DNA of 64,000 nucleotides from positions 2,459,564-2,523,563 of the forward strand of contig CP075366.1 of assembly GCA_019454145.1 (NCBI GenBank), given 5' to 3'. A model generated the notes under the pieces. That model was not told where the DNA came from. It worked only from the letters and a program-made list of their open reading frames with translations, and made no database searches. The DNA is from Fimbriimonadaceae bacterium. Its GTDB lineage: Bacteria; Armatimonadota; Fimbriimonadia; Fimbriimonadales; Fimbriimonadaceae. Made by a program: the position numbers and the translations under genes. This document shows, piece by piece, positions 52,201 through 60,482 of the stretch (within the stretch, counting starts at the first letter, position 1; each line of letters begins with the position of its first letter).

Positions 52201-52773
52201 GGGCGATTCATGCCCGACCGGGAAAATATCAAGGATTCCACCCCGCCTCGAAAACTGCCCTGGCACGCGCACTGGTTCGGCTGGTTCGTAACCGAGAGCG
52301 GCAAGTTTCTTTACTGCTTCGGGCGGCGGTAACTGCAAACCAACGGAAAAGTTGAGTGTGTATTCCCGAATGTCATCCGGGTGGAGGGTTCTTTCCAGAG
52401 CGGCTTGAGGGGTGGCGATGACAATTCCTGGTTCGCCAGATGCAAGAAAAGCAAGTGACCCAAGCCGGTCTGAGAGAGTGACAGTTTCCGGAGCGGCGTC
52501 TTCAAATAGTGCGCTGAGTCCACTGGGGAGAAGCCGAATATCGTCGTGCGGGACTCCGAATATGATGAGTTTCGCTTGCCAGTTCAAGGCTTGCTCGTAT
52601 GACTTGACAACGAGAATTGTTTGAACTGGGTTGGCGAGGTAGGTTCCGGCAACGAGGCAGGGGCGAGCGCCAGATGCGAGCGATGACCAAGTAATCGCGC
52701 ATCCGGTTGTGGATGTTGCTTCGCGCAGATGGGGGTGGCTAATCAGCCTGCGCGCCAGTTGGTGTAGGCGCAT
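49219..52773 (-). CDS. mfd: Transcription-repair coupling factor Mfd
   Basis: Releases stalled RNA polymerase and recruits UvrA. 1184 residues, full length. N-terminal UvrB-like module (1-350), the CarD-like RNA polymerase-interacting domain (LKPGDYVVHINFGIGVFQGL), then a superfamily 2 motor with Walker A CGDVGFGKTEVAIRAAF and DEEQ box (LLIIDEEQKFGV), TRG segment (LRGRVGRSDRQAYAYLL) and C-terminal TRCF domain (LAEVATELEDRYGQMP). All motifs intact. Confidence 0.97.
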   Translation of the reverse strand: MRLHQLARRLISHPHLREATSTTGCAITWSSLASGARPCLVAGTYLANPVQTILVVKSYEQALNWQAKLIIFGVPHDDIRLLPSGLSALFEDAAPETVTLSDRLGSLAFLASGEPGIVIATPQAALERTLHPDDIREYTLNFSVGLQLPPPEAVKKLAALGYEPAEPVRVPGQFSRRGGILDIFPVGHESPIRIEFFGDEVDSMREFDAMTQRSSRASGEFTLGLSRETLVPSPELELDEMLERAAQIEGAQLDPESAQRLEQLISEDRMALEHQAYFDRLDLYRPLIQPDGPCAVDYLNEEGRLILEEPLDIAATCDRLEEELGEALKHRHQRGEILAATAHDFVHSPHHFSDHENLLSLTAMNAVPDWIDDPVEYSIGAVSIENYRGQPQMLTQAIKNWQEQKLSISFATDQPNRTRTVLSQVEIFPTPTDEGHPWDQSEELPEGLYIVDGNPAAGFILPGAKVALVTDHELYGVARLKLPQRKFSEGIPISTALDLKPGDYVVHINFGIGVFQGLVKRTQEGIEKEYLHIKYKAPDQLFVPADQLDRIQKYVAPGDENPKVNRLTGGEWKKTVARAREEAREFARDLIKLYAERKRVDREPYGPDTDALTEMEGTFPWAETPSQLNAIEDVKTDLNSPYPMDRLVCGDVGFGKTEVAIRAAFKVAEAGKQAALLCPTTILSEQHFRSFLERLASFDIKIGLLNRFITAKERRETLEDLASGKMNIIVGTHALLSKELKFNDLGLLIIDEEQKFGVKHKESLKEIRVNVDVLSLSATPIPRTLSMALMNIRQMSLINDPPPGRLPIRTYVRPTSDEVVREAVLRELARGGQVYYVYNRVQGIYHVAEKLKKLVPHARIAIGHGQMNEKELETVMVGFIQGDIDILVSTTIVESGLDIPNANTLIVENADFFGLSQLYQLRGRVGRSDRQAYAYLLYAGDKTLTEGGTDRLQALAEFNQLGAGYSLAFRDLQIRGAGDMLGAKQSGQMNAVGYDLYTQLIDSEVQFLKTYADGARPRAYDDPLAGLEPLPSVDLPVKALIPEHYVEDQAQRLFYYKQLMTSRGTEQLAEVATELEDRYGQMPSEVKTAIDIMSARLKARDIGIHSIDGNQGRLLIVFSENHQLHPRVPGILASHKRDIYMSQDNLVWPFTGSPIEAVHSAISALVAANQEIEEQRASLGLTKT

Positions 52774-52827
52774 ACCGTCCGAAATTTTACCGTTGACTTA
52801 TGTCTGGGTGGGGAGTTTGGAGGCGAG

Positions 52828-53601
52828 CTATAAACAAAGTTCTCTGGGTTTTGCTGTATAGCCGGGCGGTTTGAACATATGCAAGCGCGCCGGAGACTGA
52901 TATCCCAAATGCGGATAAAGCTGAGAACCAGCGTTGCTTGCCAGCAGAACACTCATTGGTGAACCCAGGCGAGCGTCGTCGGCCAAGATGGCCGACATAA
53001 TCGCTTTTCCCAGTCCTTGCCGTCGGGCGTCTGGAACAACAAATACATCCGAAACCCAGTGCCCGAGTTCGCCGACCTTGAATGAACTGCCCCACGCAAG
53101 CACTCGACCAGCCTCGAAAACCGTATAAAGGCGGACAGGTGAGTCGTCTGGTTCTAGTTCTTCCAGGCGTATAGCTTGCCGTCCTCTGCGAGCAATCCGG
53201 CAAGCCTCAGCAAGTTCGGCATCTTGAACTCTTTGAACTCGACTGTGGTCGCTAAGATTTGCTTGCCTTGGATCAATCAAAAAAAGTGGTTCTATTCTGA
53301 TTCTTTTGAATCCTTCTTCTTTGAATCGCGGGAGAGCTTCTGGTTCTTGCTCTGGCGTTGCAATAAAACATGAAAACCACCGCGGGCATTCCATTTGCCT
53401 GCCCACCTCAATGTGCCGAGCAGGATTAGGGTTTTGCGTGACTAACTCAGAGGCCCGCGCCTTGAGTCGATAAGGATCGTCGTGAATGACATAAACGTCG
53501 TTGACCCGTGTTGCGCTGCTGGGATAGGTTCGTGATCGAATACGGGCGAATGCACATGCAAAGACCTCAATTGCGGTTGGGATGCGGTCTTCTGCTCGCA
53601 T
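52828..53601 (-). CDS. GNAT acetyltransferase with N-terminal extension
   Basis: 257 residues. The C-terminal half carries DVFVVPDARRQGLGKAIMSA, the RRQGLGKA acetyl-CoA loop, and LASNAGSQLYPHLGYQSPA. The first 130 residues, with FSCFIATPEQEPEALPRFKE, are a second, degenerate GNAT-like or novel domain. Substrate unknown. Alone on the minus strand, 54 nt upstream of mfd's start. Confidence 0.8.
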   Translation of the reverse strand: MRAEDRIPTAIEVFACAFARIRSRTYPSSATRVNDVYVIHDDPYRLKARASELVTQNPNPARHIEVGRQMECPRWFSCFIATPEQEPEALPRFKEEGFKRIRIEPLFLIDPRQANLSDHSRVQRVQDAELAEACRIARRGRQAIRLEELEPDDSPVRLYTVFEAGRVLAWGSSFKVGELGHWVSDVFVVPDARRQGLGKAIMSAILADDARLGSPMSVLLASNAGSQLYPHLGYQSPARLHMFKPPGYTAKPRELCL

Positions 53602-53696
53602 TGCTTATTGTAACCATCTCAGTCAATTTCAAGGTCAATTACTAAGACTGGGAACTAGGCGCAGGTAACTGAGTAGAATAAAGCAGAGCCAGCGCG

Positions 53697-54287
53697 ATGC
53701 CAAAGAAAGTCGAGACCCTTGTTCTGCACGATAGTTCCACGCCCGTATTTGGAGACATCCAAAAGGGCGGAAGCGTGGTGATGGCGAATTCGCAGACCTT
53801 GCTGGATATTGCGACCAACCAAGCACGGGCTCACGCTCTCTGGCCCCTGACCTTCGGATTGGCTTGCTGTGCAATCGAAATGATGTCCACAGTTGCTGCG
53901 CGGTTTGACCTTGCTCGATTCGGTTCGGAAGCGTTTCGAGCGACCCCACGCCAAGCCGACGTGATGATCATCGCCGGACGCTTGAGCAAAAAAATGGCCC
54001 CGGTTCTGCGGCAGATTTACGACCAAATGCCGGAACCGAAGTGGGTGATTTCGATGGGAGCCTGCGCGAGCAGTGGCGGGGTTTACAACAACTACGCAAT
54101 TGTTCAAGGAGCCGATCAGGTTGTTCCGGTGGATGTGTATGTTCCTGGTTGTCCGCCCAGCCCAGATGCTTTGATGTACGGAATCATCAAACTGCAGAAC
54201 AAAATCAAGCAGCAATCCATGAAAGGCACTCGGCAAATGAAGTTGATTGAGCTTAAGGCGAGCACACAAGAAAAGGTGAAAGTATGA
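53697..54287 (+). CDS. nuoB: NADH-quinone oxidoreductase subunit B
   Basis: Holds the N2 4Fe-4S cluster of complex I, next to the quinone site. 196 residues. Cluster ligands Cys57 and Cys58 ([11 protein letters not shown]), Cys123 (MGACASSGG) and Cys152 ([10 protein letters not shown]) are all present. Overlaps nuoI by 4 nt. Other nuo genes (A, C, D, H and so on) are not adjacent, which is unusual. Confidence 0.95.
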   Translation: MPKKVETLVLHDSSTPVFGDIQKGGSVVMANSQTLLDIATNQARAHALWPLTFGLACCAIEMMSTVAARFDLARFGSEAFRATPRQADVMIIAGRLSKKMAPVLRQIYDQMPEPKWVISMGACASSGGVYNNYAIVQGADQVVPVDVYVPGCPPSPDALMYGIIKLQNKIKQQSMKGTRQMKLIELKASTQEKVKV

Positions 54288-54733
54288 GCTTTGAAGTGAT
54301 GAAGGATGTTGCCAAACCGATCTTGACCGGGTTTGGAATCACGCTCAACCGGCTCAAAAAAGACAAGGTCACGGTTCAATATCCCGAAGAACGCCGGGAA
54401 CAGTTTGTCCGCACTCGCTGGCGCCATGTTTTGACTCGCTACGATTCTGGGTTGGAGCGCTGCATCGGCTGTTCGCTTTGTGCCGGTGCTTGTCCGGCTC
54501 GCTGTATCTATGTTCAAGCGGCAGAAAACACCGACGCTGAACGGTATTCACCAGGCGAACGGTACGCCGAGCGATATGAAATCAATATGCTGCGGTGCAT
54601 CTTCTGCGGTTACTGCCAGGATGCTTGCCCGACCGGCGCGATTGTTCTACGGAAAGATTTTGAACTTGCTAACTACGAGCGCGATGATTTTGTGTATACA
54701 AAAGAAATGCTGCTTGAGCCGATTCGGCGGTAG
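54284..54733 (+). CDS. nuoI: NADH-quinone oxidoreductase subunit I
   Basis: 149 residues. Two 4Fe-4S motifs: Cys60, 63, 66 with Cys70 ([12 protein letters not shown]), and Cys105, 108, 111 with Cys115 ([12 protein letters not shown]), carrying clusters N6a and N6b. Coupled to nuoB by a 4-nt overlap and followed by a terminator, so the two form a complete transcription unit of just B and I. Confidence 0.94.
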   Translation: MSFEVMKDVAKPILTGFGITLNRLKKDKVTVQYPEERREQFVRTRWRHVLTRYDSGLERCIGCSLCAGACPARCIYVQAAENTDAERYSPGERYAERYEINMLRCIFCGYCQDACPTGAIVLRKDFELANYERDDFVYTKEMLLEPIRR

Positions 54734-54753
54734 AGTTATTTACCTCACCCCCT

Positions 54754-54783
54754 ACCCCCTCTCCATTAAAACAAAGAGGGGGT
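54754..54783 (+). terminator. Terminator after nuoBI
   Basis: 9-bp stem ACCCCCTCT / AGAGGGGGT with a 12-nt loop, followed by TTTAT. The pyrimidine run before it (CACCCCCTACCCCC) is a type of sequence found dispersed between genes in many genomes. Confidence 0.75.
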
Positions 54784-54822
54784 TTTATCTTGGGGTGGCA
54801 CGGGTTTTAACCCGTGATAAAC

Positions 54823-55302
54823 CTACTCGCCTTCGCGCTGATTCGATCCTTCATCTGGCGGAGTGTATTGCTCTTGATCATATTGAGTTTCTTTCTGTTG
54901 GTTAAACAACATTCCTCCACAGGTTTGCAATCCGCCGAAAAGGAGCATTCCCAGAATCACGATGTAGTACCAAGCCCAAGGGCCGCGTGAACCGACAGAT
55001 CGAAATGTCCTCTTCATGCCGAGTCCGATCGCACCGGGGCGGAAGGCAACTTCGGTCTTAGAGCAGTCTGGGCAGCGAGGGCCGGCCGGGCCGATGGTCG
55101 CACACTTGGTGCAAATGTATTTTCCGCATCGCCCGCAAGAAAGGTTGGTCGCTTCTTTCGGGTGACGGTAGCAGTACCGGACTTCCTCTTCTTCGGCGGC
55201 AGAAGTTTTGGCTTCCCGCTGCGCGTCTTCTAAGTTCCGACCGCATTTGGCGCAGAACCGGGCATCGTCTTCATTGACTTTGGCGCATCGCGGACAAACC
55301 AT
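54823..55302 (-). CDS. Zinc-ribbon and B-box-type membrane protein
   Basis: 159 residues from ATG 55300-55302, giving MVCPRCAKVNEDDARFCAKC; a TTG four codons upstream is less likely. An N-terminal zinc ribbon (CPRC...CAKC) and a B-box-like finger (CYRHPKEATNLSCGRCGKYI, then CTKC...CPDC) occupy residues 1-80. One membrane helix (about 110-130) and a Gln/Glu tail follow. This combination (zinc ribbon, B-box, membrane) is common near rhomboid-like proteins; no such gene is here. Confidence 0.8.
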   Translation of the reverse strand: MVCPRCAKVNEDDARFCAKCGRNLEDAQREAKTSAAEEEEVRYCYRHPKEATNLSCGRCGKYICTKCATIGPAGPRCPDCSKTEVAFRPGAIGLGMKRTFRSVGSRGPWAWYYIVILGMLLFGGLQTCGGMLFNQQKETQYDQEQYTPPDEGSNQREGE

Positions 55303-55376
55303 AACCAATCTCAATTATATCTTTTGCCAACTCGCTACGGGACCGGAGCGAGTGAAGCGGTAATCTCCAGCCTGCG

Positions 55377-56528
55377 ATGAAGCTTCACGAGTATCAATCT
55401 AAAGATCTGCTCGCCTCTTTTGGTGTGGCAGTGCCGGGTGGAAAAGTAGCCACCAACGCTACGGAGGCGAAGGCGATTGCAGATGAATTCGGAGGCAAGG
55501 TCGTGGTGAAAGCCCAAGTTTTGATGGGCGGACGGGGAAAAGCCGGCGGCGTCAAGTTGTTCGAAAATTCTGCTGATGCGGCGGCGTTTACTCAAGAGCT
55601 CATCGGCAAGCGACTCGTGAGCATCCAAAACCCTGATGGAATGGTCGTGGAAAAAGTTCTGGTTGCCGAGCTAGTTGACATCGCCGAAGAATATTATCTT
55701 TCCGTTCTGCTCGACCGCGCTGCTCAGCGGTTGGTCGTGATGATTTCTAAGGAGGGCGGCATGGAAATCGAAGAGGTGGCGCACAACAATCCTGATGCGA
55801 TTGTGCGACTTCACGTTGATCCAGCCTGGGGAGCCGCAGATTTCGAGGTTCGGGATGCAGTGAAGAAGGCTAACATTCCTGCCCCGGCGCAGCGACAAAT
55901 GGTCGCCATGATTCAAGGTTTGATCAAGGCTTACCAAGCCAGCGATGCAGACATGATTGAGATCAACCCTGTCGCTCTGACCCCAGAAGGCAAGCTTCTT
56001 GCGGCTGACGCGAAAGTGAGCATTGATGAAAACGCTCTGTTCCGACACAAGGAATATGACGAAACCAAGGATGATGGTGCTGAGCACGAAATTGATGCCG
56101 AAGCTAGCAAACTCGGTATTGCTTATGTGAACCTGGGTGGCGATATCGGAATCATGGGCAACGGGGCTGGGTTGGTGATGTGTTCGCTTGACGAAGTCAA
56201 CCGCGCGGGCGGAAAGCCAGCGAACTTCCTTGATGTTGGCGGCGGAGCTAACGCAGAGCGCGTCAAGACCTGCGTGAACTTGGTCATGATGGATAAAAAC
56301 GTCAAGGGCCTGCTCATCAACATTTTTGGTGGAATCACCCGATGTGACGAAGTCGCTCGTGGTCTGCTTGCCGCCTTTGCTGAGCTGAACGTGACAATTC
56401 CTGTGGTTGCGCGGATTGAAGGCACAGCCGCAGAAGAAGGGCTGAAGATTCTTGAAGGCTCGCAGATTATCGGCGCAAGCACTATGCAAGAAGCAGCGGA
56501 TAAAGTCGTCGAACTTGCGTACGCTTAA
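55377..56528 (+). CDS. sucC: Succinate-CoA ligase (ADP-forming) subunit beta
   Basis: Beta subunit of the TCA cycle succinyl-CoA synthetase. 383 residues: ATP-grasp N-terminal MKLHEYQSKDLLASFGVAVP, VVKAQVLMGGRGKAGGVK, and the CoA-ligase domain GAGLVMCSLDEVNRAGGKPA, NIFGGITRCDEVARG. The partner gene sucD does not follow: a strong hairpin and an opposite-strand lipoprotein gene do. sucD must lie elsewhere. Confidence 0.95.
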   Translation: MKLHEYQSKDLLASFGVAVPGGKVATNATEAKAIADEFGGKVVVKAQVLMGGRGKAGGVKLFENSADAAAFTQELIGKRLVSIQNPDGMVVEKVLVAELVDIAEEYYLSVLLDRAAQRLVVMISKEGGMEIEEVAHNNPDAIVRLHVDPAWGAADFEVRDAVKKANIPAPAQRQMVAMIQGLIKAYQASDADMIEINPVALTPEGKLLAADAKVSIDENALFRHKEYDETKDDGAEHEIDAEASKLGIAYVNLGGDIGIMGNGAGLVMCSLDEVNRAGGKPANFLDVGGGANAERVKTCVNLVMMDKNVKGLLINIFGGITRCDEVARGLLAAFAELNVTIPVVARIEGTAAEEGLKILEGSQIIGASTMQEAADKVVELAYA

Positions 56529-56530
56529 CC

Positions 56531-56579
56531 AAATAATAGAGATGAGGCTCAAACTTTATGAGCCTCATCTCTATTATTT
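56531..56579. terminator. Long bidirectional terminator
   Basis: Perfect 21-bp stem: AAATAATAGAGATGAGGCTC plus A, against its exact complement at 56559-56579, with a 7-nt loop. It lies between sucC and the convergent lipoprotein gene and touches the latter's stop. Confidence 0.88.
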
Positions 56580-56989
56580 CAGCTAATCTGTGCGCCTTCG
56601 CGGGTGGAAGTGGGCTGACAGACAACATCTTTATTCAAACGAAGAACACCACTAATGTAAATTTTCAGGTTCACCGTTCGTTCCACTGTGTCGTTATTTG
56701 TCACATAAACGATGAACGGAGTGCTACCGTGGTTCAGAGTGAAATCCATTTGCTGGACATTGGTAGTTGCTCCCATAGTGCACCAAGTCGGCGAGCCGGA
56801 TGGTCGGCATTGGTCAGAAGTTGCGCCGAGTGCTTCTCCGTTACGAGTGATCGCCATTTCGACTGGGAGTCCGTTCACGGTGAGGGTAACAACGGCGTCG
56901 GCATCGGCAAGTGTTCCGGAAGAACCGCCACAACCGGTCAAAGTGATTGCAGCGCAGGCAAGGACAGCGGTCAAAGTGGCAAGTTTCAT
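56579..56989 (-). CDS. Small lipoprotein
   Basis: 136 residues. Signal peptide with lipobox LTLTGC (Cys19). The mature part, after GGSSGTLADADAVVTLTVNG, has an Ig-like beta pattern with two later Cys pairs (QCRPSGSPTWC; VVCQP). No family recognised. Monocistronic. Confidence 0.7.
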   Translation of the reverse strand: MKLATLTAVLACAAITLTGCGGSSGTLADADAVVTLTVNGLPVEMAITRNGEALGATSDQCRPSGSPTWCTMGATTNVQQMDFTLNHGSTPFIVYVTNNDTVERTVNLKIYISGVLRLNKDVVCQPTSTREGAQIS

Positions 56990-57106
56990 CGTAATTCCAT
57001 TCTAGTGCAGGTTCGGTGCCAAGTCAAGAAGTACGAGAGATTTCTGTTAGATTTGAAGCTAAATAGGTAGGCTTTCGGAGCAGATGTACCGGTAAGATTC
57101 AGCCAG

Positions 57107-59443
57107 ATGCTCTTTCCAGCAATCGCGTTGACCATGGCACACCTTTCTGAAAATATGCGCCCAATCGTGCCAGTAGATTATCGGCGCGTGACAATAGAAG
57201 ACCAGTTTTGGTCACCTCGTCAAAAGGCTTTGCGTGAAACTACGATGCGGCATCAGTTTGAGATGTTGGAGAAGCATCACTATTTGGAGAATTTCAAAAG
57301 GGCCGCTACAAGAGAATCGGGCGGCTATGAAGGATACGTATTCAATGATTCGGATGTGTATAAGGTTTTGGAAGCGGGAGCATATGTTTTAGGCAAAAGC
57401 CATGATCGTTGGCTTGATTCAAAAATGGATGAATGGATCGATCTGATCGGTCGAGCCCAAGAATCGGATGGTTATTTGAATACGCACTTCCAACTGATGG
57501 CACCGCAAGACAAATGGAAGAACCTGAGAGACAAACACGAACTCTATTGCGCTGGTCACTTGTTTGAAGCGGCGGCGGCCCACTTTCAAGCGACCGGGAA
57601 GTCGAACTTCATCAAAATCGCCGTAAAGCTAGCTGACTGCATTGAAGCAAGGTTTGGTCCAAATGGGTTGCCTGGTTATCCTGGGCATCCAGAAACCGAG
57701 CTTGCTTTGTTCAAACTTGCCGATGTAACGGGCGACCAAAAATACGCAAGGCTCGCCGAGCATTTTCTGAACACGAGGGGAGAGAAGTTTTTTGCCGCCG
57801 AGCACAAAACCCCGCTCGATCAATATACAGGCGAATATTGGAGTGACAACCACCTGATTCGCGACCATGACGAAATTGTTGGGCACGCCGTACGGGCCGC
57901 GTATTTGTTTACTGGAGCGGCAGATTATGCGATTCGCGGGCGTGACCCAGAAATAGTCGCGATGCTCGACCGGGTTTGGAAGAACACAACCGAACGCCGG
58001 ATGTTCGTCACAGGTGGGCTTGGTCCGAGCGGATCGAACGAGGGGTTTACGGTTGACTACGATCTCCCCACATTTACCGCTTATCAAGAATCGTGCGCTT
58101 CTATCGCCAACAGCTTGTGGAATTTCCGGTTGCTCCAGCTTCACGCAGAAAGTAAGTATGCCGATGTAATGGAAACCGCGCTTTACAACGGCACATTGGC
58201 GGGAATCAACCTGACCGGAAATAAATATTTTTATGTGAATCCGCTGGCAAGCCACGGCACACACCATCGGCAAGATTGGTTTGGTTGCGCCTGCTGCCCG
58301 CCTAATCTCGCCCGATTGATTGGTCAGGTTGGAGGATTAGCGTACGGCGCGTCCAATTCTGCAATTTACGTGAATCTTTATATCAGTGGATCAGTTCAAG
58401 TGCGAGAATCAGGCATGAATGCCGACCTACAAGTCAAAACCAATTATCCATGGGACGGCAAGGTTGAAATTACGGTCAAAAGGTTTGTCAAGAATTTTGA
58501 TTTGAGGTTGCGGCAACCCGGTTGGTTAAGCGAATCCGCAAAGGTTGACGGGAAATCAGTCAAAGCTGGTTCAGACGGATATATCACTGTCAAACGCAAC
58601 TGGAAAGCAGGCGACAAAGTTACTTTGGAGTTACCAATGACGGTTCGGAAACTAGCGAGCCATCCGCGAGTTGCGGCGACGGCCGGTATGTTCGCCCTTG
58701 CGCGTGGGCCGCTGATCTATTGCGCAGAGGGCGTAGATAACCCGCAAGACCTCACACGACTGAGCGTTCCATTGGAAGGCCAAGTCACGACAGCTAATCT
58801 CACAGATAAAACGCTGGGAAAGGTTGTTGCTCTCAAAGCGGAAGCGTACGAAATTCCCGAGATCAATTGGGGAGTTAATTTGTTCCACGAGGTTCCCGCG
58901 TTGAAATCAACTACGGTCACTGCGATTCCTTACTGCATGTGGGATAACCGCAGTGCGGGAGAAATGGCGGTCTGGTTTTCACCCGCCCCCGTGGTGCCCC
59001 TTATGCGGGGCTACGAAAAAGGCGCAAAAGTGGCGCTTTCGTACACAAGCGATATCTGTGATCCCGTAGGAGTTGTGGATGGATACGCTCCGGCTACGAG
59101 CGGTGAGAATTCGCCCAGGCAGACTCACTTTTGGCCACATAAGGGCGGAACCGAGTGGATTGAGCTCACTCTCGCTCAAGAGCAGGTCGTAAGTTCGGCC
59201 AGGATCTTTTGGTTTGATGATACGGGCCATGGCGAATGCCGTATTCCGAAGTCGTATCGAATTGAAACTTGGACAGGCGGAACATGGCAGCCAGTTTCGT
59301 TACAAAGCGGGCAGAAGTACGGCGTCAAGCTGGATTCGTGGAACGAGATTAAGTTTGACCAAGTACGGGCGCAGAAACTTCGGCTTGTGATTGAGCAGCA
59401 GGATAAGTTTGCGTCGGGCGTGCACGAATGGCAGGTTTTCTAA
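57107..59443 (+). CDS. GH127-type glycosidase (DUF1680) with C-terminal carbohydrate domain
   Basis: 778 residues. PIVPVDYRRVTIEDQFWSPR and AHLFE-like helices of an (alpha/alpha)6 barrel; FGCACCPPNLARLIGQ (about 394-409) is the zinc/thiolate site of beta-L-arabinofuranosidases (Cys nucleophile in CCPPN). The last 140 residues (WIELTLAQEQVVSSARIFWF) form a discoidin/CBM32-like sandwich. No signal peptide is obvious. Acts on plant arabinose-containing oligosaccharides if the family rule holds. Confidence 0.85.
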   Translation: MLFPAIALTMAHLSENMRPIVPVDYRRVTIEDQFWSPRQKALRETTMRHQFEMLEKHHYLENFKRAATRESGGYEGYVFNDSDVYKVLEAGAYVLGKSHDRWLDSKMDEWIDLIGRAQESDGYLNTHFQLMAPQDKWKNLRDKHELYCAGHLFEAAAAHFQATGKSNFIKIAVKLADCIEARFGPNGLPGYPGHPETELALFKLADVTGDQKYARLAEHFLNTRGEKFFAAEHKTPLDQYTGEYWSDNHLIRDHDEIVGHAVRAAYLFTGAADYAIRGRDPEIVAMLDRVWKNTTERRMFVTGGLGPSGSNEGFTVDYDLPTFTAYQESCASIANSLWNFRLLQLHAESKYADVMETALYNGTLAGINLTGNKYFYVNPLASHGTHHRQDWFGCACCPPNLARLIGQVGGLAYGASNSAIYVNLYISGSVQVRESGMNADLQVKTNYPWDGKVEITVKRFVKNFDLRLRQPGWLSESAKVDGKSVKAGSDGYITVKRNWKAGDKVTLELPMTVRKLASHPRVAATAGMFALARGPLIYCAEGVDNPQDLTRLSVPLEGQVTTANLTDKTLGKVVALKAEAYEIPEINWGVNLFHEVPALKSTTVTAIPYCMWDNRSAGEMAVWFSPAPVVPLMRGYEKGAKVALSYTSDICDPVGVVDGYAPATSGENSPRQTHFWPHKGGTEWIELTLAQEQVVSSARIFWFDDTGHGECRIPKSYRIETWTGGTWQPVSLQSGQKYGVKLDSWNEIKFDQVRAQKLRLVIEQQDKFASGVHEWQVF

Positions 59444-59555
59444 CGGTCAACCCCACTTATGGTTTTGCCATGCAAACACAATTCAATTTTCCCGAAATCA
59501 ATCAAATAGCAAGGCGGTTAAGCGAAAATATATTTAGACTGAGCCTTGACTTAGA

Positions 59556-60443
59556 ATGACTATGATTTCCAATACGATAGAGGGCAAAGGACTGCCGATA
59601 TTAGGTTCACGGATCAGGAAGATCGCTAAAATTTTAAGTCAGGCGTCGATTTATGTCGGCTTTCTTGCAGGATGGATAGCACTCGAAGGCTCAGGCAGAC
59701 TGCTATTCATTGATACGATGAGCCCTGACGCACCGCTTCGGAAGCATCCAGAAGTTGTGGCGATCGCTTGGCTTCTACTCTGTGTATGTATTTATGGAAG
59801 TCGATGGAGCAAGAGAGTCCTCCATGAAATTGGACTTGAGATTAGTCTTATTCTGAGAGGAGTCAAAGTAGAAGATATTATTGTTCTCGCCGCTGACAAG
59901 TCTTCGAGCAAAGTAATGGCGGAGATCGTGTCCTTCCTTGAAGATGATCCGCTATTGGTTTCTATTGGATATGCCGCAATAAAGAACTGGGAGGATGGGC
60001 CAGAAAAGGTTTATCGCTCATTACTTTCCTCAAGTGAGGTCATTCATTTAATCGTGTCACAAAGTTCAAAGGGTAGTACTCAAGTAGCAACCCACTACAT
60101 TTTGCTCTCATTTTCACCAATTGTCATGGCATTAGGATTAGGCTGTGTTATGGTAGCTAGTCCAGTATTGATTCTAGACAAAATGCTGGGACAACTCATT
60201 TTCTATCTTTTTGTGGCTGGAATTTTGTTGCCTATGATCGTCTTAAGTATCCCTATGTTTCAGGCCGAGAAGAGCCAGAAAGAAATGAATTATATTAAGC
60301 GGCTTTCTACTCAGCAAATAGCATGGATGGGAGTGATTTGGGGAGATTACGCGGTCAGAGAGCTTATGTTACGAAAGAAGGATGGGGATACTACAGTTAA
60401 GCAATTGATAAAGACTTTAAATCAGCGTCGAGCCGAAAAATAA
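59556..60443 (+). CDS. Orphan four-helix membrane protein
   Basis: 295 residues; family not recognised. Membrane helices near 27-45, 64-82, 180-205 and 212-236. A central soluble loop of about 95 residues has DIIVLAADKSSSKVMAEIVS and WEDGPEKVYRSLLSSSEVIH; the C-terminal 60 residues are basic (LMLRKKDGDTTVKQLIKTLN). A TAGACT -10 candidate lies 15 nt upstream. More AT-rich than its neighbours, suggesting acquisition. Confidence 0.65.
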   Translation: MTMISNTIEGKGLPILGSRIRKIAKILSQASIYVGFLAGWIALEGSGRLLFIDTMSPDAPLRKHPEVVAIAWLLLCVCIYGSRWSKRVLHEIGLEISLILRGVKVEDIIVLAADKSSSKVMAEIVSFLEDDPLLVSIGYAAIKNWEDGPEKVYRSLLSSSEVIHLIVSQSSKGSTQVATHYILLSFSPIVMALGLGCVMVASPVLILDKMLGQLIFYLFVAGILLPMIVLSIPMFQAEKSQKEMNYIKRLSTQQIAWMGVIWGDYAVRELMLRKKDGDTTVKQLIKTLNQRRAEK

Positions 60444-60472
60444 ATCCCCACCAGTTTAAGTGGCGGGGATTT
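60442..60472. terminator. Bidirectional terminator
   Basis: AAATCCCC / GGGGATTT stem around a 15-nt loop, with further pairing of CCA/TGG. Lies between the convergent orphan gene and the citrate synthase gene. Confidence 0.75.
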
Positions 60473-60482
60473 TCTCAAGTGT

